The notes under the pieces were generated by a model that saw nothing but the letters and a program-made list of their open reading frames with translations, searched no databases and was not told the DNA's origin. Positions 28,009 through 36,706 of a DNA stretch of 64,000 bases are shown in pieces (the stretch's first letter is position 1; each line of letters begins with the position of its first letter). The translations under genes were made by a program, and so were the position numbers. Origin of the DNA: Candidatus Poribacteria bacterium (GTDB taxonomy: Bacteria > Poribacteria > WGA-4E > WGA-3G); the NCBI GenBank assembly GCA_028820635.1, contig JAPPIG010000043.1, forward strand, positions 1 to 64,000. The letters run 5' to 3'.

Positions 28009-29325
28009 TTATTGTAATCCAGATTCTATAGATATATTCGCGAGAAAAGAATTGACACTCTCCTTTTCATTGAACGAATTGCCGATAGCACCCAATTTAA
28101 AGACTTTGCCTTGATCAAAACGGTGTATAATTTTTCCTGCTTTGCCGCTCGGAATACCTGACGCTGAGGCGAGCGCTGTCTGAGGAATTCGTTCTGAGGG
28201 AAGTTCAGTGTCGCTATCAAATAAGTTGAATGAACCAGATGTCTCAGCACTCCCGACCCAAATATCAATGGTGAGCGTGCCGCCATCCTTGAATGCTGTC
28301 ACATCAATTTCAACAATAGTGTAGTCCTGAGAGTGTGTGTCAGGTGTTCGGAAAATGCCTAAGACATCTTTTGAGGGCTGCTCACCGTTAAGAACGATAT
28401 TTTCTACCAGAGCAGTAGATAAAACGTTGTCTGATTTTGGAGTGATTCCTTCGCTTTTACCGGAAACATCAGACTGCCCTAATTGATTTCTTGCATTCGG
28501 CTTTGACGGGATATTCAAGACAATGGAATCGTCAATGATTTCAACTTTCATTTCTGATGTGGCATCAAAACTGTAGGGTTGTTGGAAACGGGCAAAGTAT
28601 TGATTACCTATTCCCAACATCAGGATCGCTACAACGAAGGTTGAAGCAGCGAGTGCCCACGGTAACAAAGGTTTACTTGCAGAAGGCGCAGCGGGTTTAA
28701 GATGGGAAATTTCTTGCATGATATTATCGGTTAGGTTAGGTGAGATTTGGAAGTGTTCAAGTGCTTCTCTGATTATCGTTTCCTCTTTTTTTAAACGTTG
28801 TCTGGCACGTCTAAGACGACTTTTTATTGTACTCGTTGATACACCTAAAAATTTGCTAATTTCTTCACATGTCATTTCTCCAAAATAGTAAAGTGTCATC
28901 ACCGTCCGCTCACTATCTTGTAACTTTGCAAGCAGCTTTTTAGCCACTTCGCGCTGCGTTTCAGCAGTAGCTTTTGCTCGCTCCTCAGCCACATATCGGG
29001 AATATGTTTCACCTTCTATCAACTCAATATCTGTATCTTCCAACGCTTGCGTCTGAAAGCGTTTCTTACGAAGCCAAGCGAGGCAACGACGTGTAGCAAT
29101 TACATAAAGCCATCCAGAAAACTGATTTGGATTTTTCAGACTTACTAATTTCTGATATACTTGCAAAAAGGTGTCTTGTGTTATTTCTTCAGCAATATGG
29201 AAATCACCGATTTTTCGCCAAGCCAGCGCGTGGACTTGCTTCTGATATTTTTCAACCAAAGTAGCAAAAGCACTGTCATCTCCTGCAAGGATGCGGTCAA
29301 TCAGCACAACATCATCGTTTTTCAT
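28009..29325 (-). CDS. Short transmembrane ECF sigma factor with a different outer domain (paralogue 5)
   Basis: The 438-residue protein has the same sigma half (1-180; ISKFLGVSTSTIKSRLRRAR), linker and membrane helix (about 222-244) as the large paralogues. Its outer part is not an Asp-box propeller. Instead residues 320-436 form a compact domain (VLGIFRTPD ... DYTIVEIDVTAF ... FKLGAIGNSF) that is also the C-terminal domain of the neighbouring selenoprotein. The start is the ATG at 29325 after GAGGTG; a TTG four codons earlier is less likely. A TATAAT hexamer at 29355-29360 suggests a housekeeping promoter; the ECF-like motif is absent. Confidence 0.87.
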   Translation of the reverse strand: MKNDDVVLIDRILAGDDSAFATLVEKYQKQVHALAWRKIGDFHIAEEITQDTFLQVYQKLVSLKNPNQFSGWLYVIATRRCLAWLRKKRFQTQALEDTDIELIEGETYSRYVAEERAKATAETQREVAKKLLAKLQDSERTVMTLYYFGEMTCEEISKFLGVSTSTIKSRLRRARQRLKKEETIIREALEHFQISPNLTDNIMQEISHLKPAAPSASKPLLPWALAASTFVVAILMLGIGNQYFARFQQPYSFDATSEMKVEIIDDSIVLNIPSKPNARNQLGQSDVSGKSEGITPKSDNVLSTALVENIVLNGEQPSKDVLGIFRTPDTHSQDYTIVEIDVTAFKDGGTLTIDIWVGSAETSGSFNLFDSDTELPSERIPQTALASASGIPSGKAGKIIHRFDQGKVFKLGAIGNSFNEKESVNSFLANISIESGLQ

Positions 29326-29462
29326 AAGACACCTCAAATTAATGCTTCATTAATATTATATCATCAATGTAGTATACTGATGCAATTTAAACAAGTGCTT
29401 TCTGCCTCCACACTCATTAGAGATTCTTACATAGATATTCAAGGCATTGCTGCTTATGAGTG

Positions 29463-29496
29463 GATTCTCAGAGATTCAGTTGCACCTCTGAGAATC
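29463..29496 (-). terminator. Hairpin between the selenoprotein gene and sigma fusion 5
   Basis: GATTCTCAGAG (29463-29473) pairs perfectly with CTCTGAGAATC (29486-29496) across a 12-nt loop. It lies 43 bp after the selenoprotein stop codon. No U-run follows. Confidence 0.4.
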
Positions 29497-29538
29497 TGCC
29501 CACAAGGAATAGCGGTTATAGCACTCTGGACATTGAAA

Positions 29539-31227
29539 TTAGTCTTCTTTTCCGAGTTCCGTCTCTACAGAGATTCGTAAAAGAAAAGCGTTAATGCTCC
29601 CCTCTTCACTGAACCAACTACCAGTAGCACCTAACTTAAAGGCTTGACCCTGCTCAAAATCATACTTGATTGTTTTACTTTTACCAGGTCGAATATCCCA
29701 TGCGGAGGCAAGTGCACCTTTAGGCATACCCGTTTTTGGTAACTCTGTCTTGGCATCATATAGATCAAACGAACCCATAGATTCAGCATTCCCAACCAAG
29801 ATATTGAGTAAGAGTGTGCCGCCATTTTTAAACGCTGTTGCGTCAATTTCAACGACAGTATAATCTTGAAAACCCTCTTTTGAAGTTCGGAAAATGTTAA
29901 GGACTTGCTGCTCGGGTTTTTCATCAGTGAGTGTTACTTTCAAACTTCCCGTGACTGGACTATCTAAGTTGCGGAGGTCTTCTGAATCAGTTTTAGATGA
30001 AGGTTTCGCGACACCTCCGCTCACACCAGGAGTTTTTCCCGCTAAGGAGTCCTGGAGAAACGTCAGGTAATTCTCAGCAGGATCTTGTACAGTAAGCAAC
30101 TCATTGACCGGTAGGCTACCCATCAATTCAAACTCAGACGAGATAACTAAACAATCCGCTGGGGAATACTCATTCCATCCCTTCATGATTGCTTGTGCCA
30201 ACGCGTGCGTAGTATTAAACGTCTTGGATTCTCGCTTGCGCCGCTTAGCAATAGGATCTTGTAAACTGGGGGAACGTCCTAAGTCCGCATTGAACACCCA
30301 CGTGTTGATGAAATTTTCGTTCAGGAATTTTACGACTCGGTCATCGGAGAGGACAACTGCCCTCAAACTTTTGCCGCTCCCTCAGCACGCTTCGTCATCA
30401 AGCGGTCCGTTTATTGAAATCGCATGAACAGGCTTCTGATGTGCAGGTGACATTTTTAATGCTTCGTCTATTGATACCCAGTTAATTTGCTGCGACTTAT
30501 AGAAACGTAATTTTAAAAGACGTTTTGCTTCTTCCAGAGTGATAGCCTCTGTGAATTTAGCGTTTTGTAAAATATCTTGTGTTCCGGCACGAAGTTCTAT
30601 TTGCGGGCAATAACCCATGTCCGTTCCAAAACTTTGTGCACCTTCATGTTGCTTATTGACATCAAAATTTATCAGTGCTTCAGGAACCCGCATCTCAAAA
30701 AACGCTACCTTCTTTCCGATTCGGTCAATCACAAGATGTCCAGCGAACTGTGAGGGCGTAAACCACCCATCTTTCAACTTGAACTCGGCATGAATCCGAA
30801 ACATAATGTCGGCAAACCTATCGTTGTAAGCGCGCAAGCATGCCCATAACCCACGGGAATCCCCCATATTAATGTGCATGTCCAGATGCGGATTTGGATG
30901 CAATTGCCGAAGCAGTGTGAGAACACCCTCCTCCTCTATCTGCCAGAGTCCACCAATGGAAACTGCTTGGTTCGGCAGAAAAGCGCGGAAAACGGTTTCG
31001 GGATACTGCTTCTCTGGCTCGGCAACCCGCAGGTCTGCCAATGTATCCCACGTTACATGGAAATTATCTTGTGTGTATTCAACTGGGGCGATAAAGCCCT
31101 TTATGTGTACTTCTTGCCCACTATCAAGGGTGAGCATAATCTTGTTGTTATCCGTCAAACTCTCATCCGCGTGAAGTTGCCCAGTTATCAAAACTAAAAC
31201 AAAGCAACTCCAAATTAAGGTTTTCAT
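29539..31227 (-). CDS. Exported thioredoxin-fold selenoprotein (in-frame TGA as Sec)
   Basis: I read one 562-residue protein through the TGA at 30382-30384. Part 1 (1-281) starts with a signal peptide (LIWSCFVLVLITGQLHA) and ends NGPLDDEAC. After the TGA the same frame continues GSGKSLRAVVLSDDRVVKFL, giving Cys-Sec-Gly-Ser-Gly at 281-285 in a thioredoxin-like context. A hairpin at 30349-30364 fits the bacterial SECIS pattern. The C-terminal ~115 residues match the outer domain of sigma protein 5. The downstream half alone has only a TTG inside the hairpin as start and no signal peptide. An ECF-like promoter lies at 31367-31393. If TGA is a true stop, this is a broken gene instead. Confidence 0.78.
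30349..30364 (-). promoter_or_regulatory. bSECIS-like hairpin
   Basis: In the mRNA, GAGGGC (30364-30359) pairs with GUCCUC (30354-30349), including one G-U pair, around the loop AGUU. The loop begins 23 nt after the UGA and carries G as its second base. These features meet the published bacterial SECIS consensus (16-37 nt spacing, G among the first two loop bases). Confidence 0.65.
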
Positions 31228-31366
31228 TTAAAATCTCCTTATTTTTATCATATCAAGATTTGATTTTAGATTATATATCTCACGATTCACTCAAAGGGTA
31301 ATGAAAAAGTGAAATACTTAGATTATCTCTTTCAAAAAAGAGGTATCTTTTTATTTACAATATAGT

Positions 31367-31393
31367 GACGCGGGTTAGGTGCAAAACGGTTGC
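31367..31393 (-). promoter_or_regulatory. ECF-like promoter motif of the selenoprotein gene
   Basis: Minus strand: GCAACCGTTTTG (GCAACC at 31388-31393), 17 bp, then CGTC (31367-31370) in CGCGTCAC. It is identical in its core to the motif before sigma fusion 3 and lies about 140 bp from the ATG. Confidence 0.6.
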
Positions 31394-31458
31394 CTAATTT
31401 TACAAAAATTTGTAATTTTAAGACAATAAAATGTTTATTGATATTAAACAAAGCATTC

Positions 31459-31487
31459 TTGACAAAATAGAAAAACATGTATAGAAT
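31459..31487 (+). promoter_or_regulatory. Sigma70 promoter of the GH32 gene
   Basis: TTGACA (31459-31464), a 17-bp spacer and TAGAAT (31482-31487). The start codon at 31580 would have a leader of about 85 nt. Confidence 0.65.
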
Positions 31488-31579
31488 CACCCTTAAGGCA
31501 ATGGAATAGAGATTGAACATAAATCATTACGTTATTTGTGTCCACAAGGCACACTACAGACATCAGAAAGGAACAGACA

Positions 31580-32926
31580 ATGATTCAAACTGCTTACAAG
31601 GAAACGTATCGTCCACAGTTCCACTTCACACCAAAAACTAACTGGACCAACGACCCAAACGGATTGATTTATTACAAAGGAGAGTATCATCTCTTCTTTC
31701 AACACAATCCATTCGGCATCAATTGGGGCAACATGACATGGGGGCATGCCGTTAGTCCGGACCTTGTTCACTGGAAACAACTGCCGCACGCAATTCATCC
31801 TGATGAACTCGGCACAATTTTCTCAGGTTCCGGCGTTGTGGATTATAACAATACAGCAGGTTTCCAGACAGGCGACGAAGCAGTACTGGTTGTTTTTTAT
31901 ACATCTGCTGGTAGCCATGCCCCAGAGAAAGTGCCGTTTACACAAAGCATCGCCTATAGCAACGACCGCGGGCGGAGTTGGACAAAATATGAAGGCAATC
32001 CTGTCATTGAACATATTGTTGCAAGCAACCGTGATCCGAAGGTAATCTGGCACGAACCTACGCAAAAATGGGTGATGACGCTTTTTCTTGATGGCAATGA
32101 TTTCACTTTTTTTGGCTCTACAAACCTAAAAGAGTGGGAACACCTCTCCGACATTAAGATTCCAGATGGAGAATGCCCAGATATCTTTGAACTTCCTGTT
32201 GATGGTGATCCTGAGAATACCAAATGGGTTTTCTGGGGTGCGGGTGGAAAATACTATGTCGGTGATTTTGATGGCACTATCTTCACACCAGATGGCGAAT
32301 CACAACGGGCAGACTACGGCGCAAACTTTTACGCCGCGCAAACTTGGAGTGATATTCCGGATTCCGATGGTCGTCGTATCCAAATTGCATGGATGAATGG
32401 CAGTAATCCTCCAGAAATGCCATTTAATCAGCAGATGAGTTTTCCATGCGTGTTGACACTTCGGACGACACCAGAAGGTATCTGTATGTATCGCGAACCT
32501 GTGGCAGAAATCGAAAATATCCATGATTATACGCATGCTTGGAGCAATGTCACACTTAATCCTGATGAAAACCTTCTTGCAGGGTTAACAGGCGAGTTGT
32601 TTGACATTCGTGCGGAGATAGAACTGAATGATGCTTCTGCTGTAGGTTTCAATATCCGGGGTCAAGATGTACGATACAATGTCGCTGAAAAGCAGTTGAC
32701 ATTCCTTGAAAGGAGCGGTCCTCTTGCACCACAAGATGGTAAAATCCAGTTGCAGATTTTAGTAGATCGCATCTCTATAGAGGCATTCGGTAATGCCGGA
32801 GCACTCTCAATGACCTCCTATTTCCTTCCAGACCTTGAAAACGCGGACATTGGGATTTATGCAGAGGGTGGTTCAGCTACACTCGTATCGTTAAAAGTGC
32901 ATGAACTCAAATCGTCTTGGGTATAA
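31580..32926 (+). CDS. Glycoside hydrolase family 32 (sucrose/fructan hydrolase)
   Basis: The 448-residue enzyme hydrolyses beta-fructosyl bonds in sucrose, inulin or levan. The GH32 signatures are present: WTNDPNG with nucleophile Asp25, RDPK (151-154) and GECPD with acid/base Glu198. A C-terminal beta-sandwich follows (QILVDRISIEAFGNAG). There is no signal peptide, so it probably acts in the cytoplasm on imported sugar. I chose the ATG at 31580 after GAAAGGAACAG; the frame is open to a GTG at 31538. No transporter or sucrose regulator is adjacent. Confidence 0.93.
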   Translation: MIQTAYKETYRPQFHFTPKTNWTNDPNGLIYYKGEYHLFFQHNPFGINWGNMTWGHAVSPDLVHWKQLPHAIHPDELGTIFSGSGVVDYNNTAGFQTGDEAVLVVFYTSAGSHAPEKVPFTQSIAYSNDRGRSWTKYEGNPVIEHIVASNRDPKVIWHEPTQKWVMTLFLDGNDFTFFGSTNLKEWEHLSDIKIPDGECPDIFELPVDGDPENTKWVFWGAGGKYYVGDFDGTIFTPDGESQRADYGANFYAAQTWSDIPDSDGRRIQIAWMNGSNPPEMPFNQQMSFPCVLTLRTTPEGICMYREPVAEIENIHDYTHAWSNVTLNPDENLLAGLTGELFDIRAEIELNDASAVGFNIRGQDVRYNVAEKQLTFLERSGPLAPQDGKIQLQILVDRISIEAFGNAGALSMTSYFLPDLENADIGIYAEGGSATLVSLKVHELKSSWV

Positions 32927-32951
32927 TCCATCTGCTAACGCTGGCAATGGA

Positions 32952-33362
32952 CTATGAATAAAGCGTCGCTGTTAGGTTTCGTCTTCCACCCCGATTGCGG
33001 AATTCGCACAGATAAATGCCCTGCCAGATACCTAAATTCAGACGATGGTCAGTAATCGGGATAGATACGGCAAAGCCGACAAGCGACGCCTTGATATGTG
33101 CAGGCATATCGTCATCACCTTCTATGGTGTGTTTATAGAAAGGTTCACGCTCTTTTACAAGGCGGTCAAAACTATTGGCAAAGTCTTCACGCACCGTTGG
33201 ATCGTCATTTTCGTTGATAGTTAAGCCTGCTGAAGTATGCTTAATAAAAAGATGGAGAATACCTGCTTTCGGTAACTCATCGAGCGATTTCAGAATTTCA
33301 TCTGTAACAAGATGAAAGCCTCGTGGATATTCAGGTAAAGTGATTTCAATTTGATGAATCAT
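32952..33362 (-). CDS. yjbQ: YjbQ/UPF0047 family protein
   Basis: The 136-residue protein carries the family hallmark HTSAGLTINENDDPTVREDF and the second motif GDDDMPAHIKASLVG. Members are small trimeric proteins; E. coli YjbQ has a weak thiamine-phosphate synthase side activity and its main role is unclear. It converges on the GH32 gene with 25 bp between the stops. It is monocistronic here. Confidence 0.92.
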   Translation of the reverse strand: MIHQIEITLPEYPRGFHLVTDEILKSLDELPKAGILHLFIKHTSAGLTINENDDPTVREDFANSFDRLVKEREPFYKHTIEGDDDMPAHIKASLVGFAVSIPITDHRLNLGIWQGIYLCEFRNRGGRRNLTATLYS

Positions 33363-33544
33363 TTGTGTGTTATCTCAGATTGATAGAATCAATATGAGAC
33401 TATGCCTTCTTTCGTACGTAAAGTTTTCTGCTATAATACCACGATTCTCTGATATTTCAAGAAAAATAATAGAAGAATTTCTTGATAATTGAATTGTTAC
33501 AGGATATAATGGTTTATCCTTAAACTTGAGGCAAGGAGACAAAC

Positions 33545-33870
33545 ATGGAAAAAGTTTTTACCGCCGAAACGCAGAAACAAGGGGTTGGAGAGACCTATAC
33601 CTTCCACATTCAAAAAAACGGTGAAGGATGGATTGGGTGGATACTGGAACTTCCAGAGGTGAATGTGAAAAAAGACACGAGAGAAGAAGTATTAAAAACG
33701 CTAAAAATTGAATTCGAAAAAACATTAAAAGTATATCATTAAAAGTATATGAGGAGCAAGCAGCAGCTTGGGATAAGCAGTTTGAGGAAGATGTGAAGGC
33801 TGGAAAACTTGATCGGTTTGCAGAGGAAGCTCTTGCTGATTTTCAGTCGGGTAGGTGTGAACAAATATAA
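33545..33870 (+). pseudogene. HicB-like/antitoxin-like gene frameshifted by a 14-bp tandem duplication
   Basis: The first 65 residues (ENGEGWIGWILELPEVNV-like HicB fold) end at a stop at 33740-33742. The sequence CATTAAAAGTATAT is present twice in tandem (33723-33736 and 33737-33750). Removing one copy restores one frame to 33870, adding EEQAAAWDKQFEEDVKAGKL and an EEALADFQSGRC tail common in antitoxin-like proteins, about 107 residues in total. The Shine-Dalgarno (CAAGGAGAC) is intact. It could be a recently broken gene or a reversible slippage site. Confidence 0.75.
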
Positions 33871-33879
33871 GGAATTTTT

Positions 33880-34674
33880 ATGGACATAGTTTGTGCCTCT
33901 ATCTGCTACCGAGGCTATGCTGAAGATGAAGTGGCAGCGACCTTGGAATATGCCCCGAAGATTGGCTATCGCGCTATGGAGATTCACGGACCTCTCATCT
34001 GGAGCGTTGATGCTGTCCACAATTTTGACTTAGACAGCATGAAAAACGATGTTGACAAATCCGGCATGAAGTGTGCAGGACTTTATCCTCCCGGTTGGGG
34101 CGGTAACGATAATGCCGATGTGGAAGCACATGCTGAAGCAATAGCAAAGTGTGTAGACATCGCGGAACAACTCAATGCAACACATCTGACAACCAGTGGC
34201 GCACAACGCAGAACTGAACATGGTGCATTAGACAGAGTTATTTCATGTGTACGCGAGGTATTAGCACGAATACCTGTAGAAAGCCGTATCAAACTGACGC
34301 TTGAACCGCATCACGGAAATGTCCTTGAACAACCTGAGGATTTTCAACGAGTGTTGGATGCTATTCCTGATGAACGAGTGGGAGTCTGTATAGATACGGG
34401 ACATTTCCATACATCTGGGGTGGACACACTTGCTGCTATTCGTCAGTTTGGTTCGCGTATCTATGCAGTGCATCTCAAAGACCATATTGGTGCTATATCT
34501 GTTGGCATCGGGCGCGGTGAACTCAACCTCCAACAGATTGTCGGGAATCTCCAAGAAGCAGACTACCAAGGCGATCTCACGCTTGAATTGGAGGTAGAAG
34601 ACCCAGAAAACCTACCACGTTATACAGAAGAGGCATATTTCTATCTCAGTGGGATGTTAGGTTTGCGACTGTAG
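33880..34674 (+). CDS. Sugar phosphate isomerase/epimerase (xylose isomerase-like TIM barrel)
   Basis: The 264-residue protein fits the AP-endonuclease-2/xylose-isomerase-like superfamily. Metal-site residues appear in LTLEPHHGN (Glu), VGVCIDTGHFH (Asp, His), AVHLKDH and LTLELEVEDPE. The start lies 9 bp after the end of the broken HicB-like frame with Shine-Dalgarno TAAGGAA. Members isomerise or epimerise sugars and inositols; the substrate is not evident. Confidence 0.88.
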   Translation: MDIVCASICYRGYAEDEVAATLEYAPKIGYRAMEIHGPLIWSVDAVHNFDLDSMKNDVDKSGMKCAGLYPPGWGGNDNADVEAHAEAIAKCVDIAEQLNATHLTTSGAQRRTEHGALDRVISCVREVLARIPVESRIKLTLEPHHGNVLEQPEDFQRVLDAIPDERVGVCIDTGHFHTSGVDTLAAIRQFGSRIYAVHLKDHIGAISVGIGRGELNLQQIVGNLQEADYQGDLTLELEVEDPENLPRYTEEAYFYLSGMLGLRL

Positions 34675-34694
34675 CAATAGCAAGGTAACTCCTA

Positions 34695-35915
34695 CTATTG
34701 CCAACTCGCAATGAAATCTGCAACGCCAAAATTCGATGGCATCTCATTAAAGTAGTACCGCATTGGTCCTGATTGGAAACCGGGTAAAAAATGTTCTTCA
34801 TCCGTTTTCAGAAGTGCGTCAAGAGACTTAAACCTTTCCCACAAGACAACCGCTTCCTCCCGTGTGAAACGCTCCTCGGCAAAGGGTGGTCCCCAATTAA
34901 GCGTGATGGAATGGAAACCTTTTCCACGATTTTTCAGATCATCAGGAATATCTTCAAGTTCACACCCATGTGCCAGTGCTACAAAACACGCAGCTTTACA
35001 TAAAAAGACTGTAGATAACAATTTTCCTTTCTCATCTCTTTCTGGATGTAACTTTTCAAGTGCTGTGTGATAGGCGGTGGCATTCTTTTCAACCACAGAC
35101 TGAAGTGCGTATTCGGTCCACATTTGCATCTGATGACTACGTTTATCCCACCGATCAAACATCTCTTGCACCTGCGGTGACAGATACTCCAGGTAATCAA
35201 GGTTTGGGTAGTGTGTAAAGTTTGAAAACCCGCCATGTATTGTGCGGCGCATTTTCTGACTGTAGTTACTTCCCCAATGTAAGATTGGCAAAATATAGAC
35301 CACTCCGTCACCTGCATTGAGATGTGTTTGCACTCCATTGGGCAAAGGCAGTCGCGGATCTGCCAACAATTGTTCGTTTTCCTGTTCTGTATTCACTCGC
35401 AGGTGGCTACCCGGAATAACCCATAACACACTGTCGTCGTAAAGCGAAAGATTCCACTGCACGTAGCGCGGGCCTGTCTCCAGAATATCATCAAGATAAC
35501 CTTGTAGTGGTGCCGTGTCAATCGGGTGATGGTCACGATGCCAAGCAGCAGGTCCGCGATCACTTACTGGATTACACATGAGCATCATTTCAGTAACACC
35601 AGCATCCTCAACACCGAGTAATTCACTACTGACACCTTGCATGTTTTCGTGTGCCCAAATTTCAATGGTACTTGCTGTTTTTTCATCAACAAGTCCAGCA
35701 AGTGGTTCACGTCCGAGATTCAAACGCGGTTGTGCTGCAGTCTCCCAAGCGCCTCCCGGTGGATCATCAGGCTGTCGTTCTTTTTTCCAGATGTCGCGCT
35801 GTCGTGACACCATCAGCTCGTAACTTTCCCGAAGCGTATTCAATTCGTCAGGAGGAATTACTTCCCGCAAAACGAGGTATCCTTCTTCCATAAATTGATT
35901 TCGATTTACCTTCAT
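34695..35915 (-). CDS. Phytanoyl-CoA dioxygenase (PhyH) family protein
   Basis: The 406-residue protein is an Fe(II)/2-oxoglutarate oxygenase of the PhyH family. The iron-binding HxD is in AAWHRDHHPID. A distal His is probably in VYILPILHWGSN, and RRTIHGGFS may hold the 2-oxoglutarate-binding Arg. The start is the ATG at 35915 after TGGAGGAAATC; an ATG four codons earlier is less well placed. It is the last gene of a minus-strand set with the SDR and DUF2064 genes. Such enzymes hydroxylate diverse small molecules in marine bacteria; the substrate is unknown. Confidence 0.85.
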   Translation of the reverse strand: MKVNRNQFMEEGYLVLREVIPPDELNTLRESYELMVSRQRDIWKKERQPDDPPGGAWETAAQPRLNLGREPLAGLVDEKTASTIEIWAHENMQGVSSELLGVEDAGVTEMMLMCNPVSDRGPAAWHRDHHPIDTAPLQGYLDDILETGPRYVQWNLSLYDDSVLWVIPGSHLRVNTEQENEQLLADPRLPLPNGVQTHLNAGDGVVYILPILHWGSNYSQKMRRTIHGGFSNFTHYPNLDYLEYLSPQVQEMFDRWDKRSHQMQMWTEYALQSVVEKNATAYHTALEKLHPERDEKGKLLSTVFLCKAACFVALAHGCELEDIPDDLKNRGKGFHSITLNWGPPFAEERFTREEAVVLWERFKSLDALLKTDEEHFLPGFQSGPMRYYFNEMPSNFGVADFIASWQ

Positions 35916-35974
35916 GATTTCCTCCAATGTGTTCCTACATGGAGCATTAGCAAAACCGTTTTAGTTGCTAAACC

Positions 35975-36706
35975 TTAGCCACGCCCAACATAGAGTTGTC
36001 CCACAGGTAGAACTGTCGCCTCTAACATATTGATATTGGGTGGCAGTGTTGCCATGAGAACAGCAGCTTTCGCAAGTTCGTCAACCTCCATCATCGGTTC
36101 AGATGGGGGAAATGGGTGGTTCTGAATCCGTTCTACATAAGTGTTGCCGGGTTGTAAGCAGCTCGCAGTAATACCGTGCGGTCTGCCTTCCAATGCTATT
36201 ACTTGCGTCAACCCCCATATCCCGAATTTGCTTGCACTGTACGGCGCACTGCGGGGACGAACTCGGTGCGCAGAAATACTACCGACGTTGATGATACGCC
36301 CGCCTTCACCTTGTGCCTTCATAATCCCCATCGCTTCACGCGAACAGAGAAAAGGTGCACGGAGATTTACACCTATTACCTTGTCCCATGCTTCTGTTGA
36401 AAGCTTGTCTATCGGACCACCATCAAACGCACCAGCATTATTAACAAGGATATCTAAACGTTCATATTCAACCATCGCTTTTTCAAAAAGTGCCTTAATC
36501 TGCTCTTCATCGGTGACGTCGGTAGGAACAGCAAGGACTTTTGTTCCCATTGCACGCAGTTCATCTGCCGTTTGCGAAAGTAGTTCAGCATTTCTTGCGG
36601 CAATAGTTAAACTCGCTCCCTCAGCAGCGAGTCCTTTCGCAATGCCTTTCCCGATACCCCTATTGCCACCAGTAACAATTGCAACTTTCCCATCTAATTG
36701 TCCCAT
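35975..36706 (-). CDS. SDR-family NAD(P)-dependent oxidoreductase
   Basis: The 243-residue classical short-chain dehydrogenase has the cofactor loop TGGNRGIG near the start, NNAG, catalytic Ser in VGSIS and YSASK with the catalytic Tyr and Lys. Its ATG overlaps the stop of the upstream DUF2064 gene (TAATG), so the two are translationally coupled. The substrate is not known. Confidence 0.92.
   Translation of the reverse strand: MGQLDGKVAIVTGGNRGIGKGIAKGLAAEGASLTIAARNAELLSQTADELRAMGTKVLAVPTDVTDEEQIKALFEKAMVEYERLDILVNNAGAFDGGPIDKLSTEAWDKVIGVNLRAPFLCSREAMGIMKAQGEGGRIINVGSISAHRVRPRSAPYSASKFGIWGLTQVIALEGRPHGITASCLQPGNTYVERIQNHPFPPSEPMMEVDELAKAAVLMATLPPNINMLEATVLPVGQLYVGRG

Noticed and set aside
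30382-30384. Treating the TGA as a plain stop with two separate genes
   Set aside because: The second frame would lack an ATG, signal peptide and Shine-Dalgarno, while the Cys-TGA-Gly-Ser-Gly context and hairpin favour read-through; kept as the main alternative.
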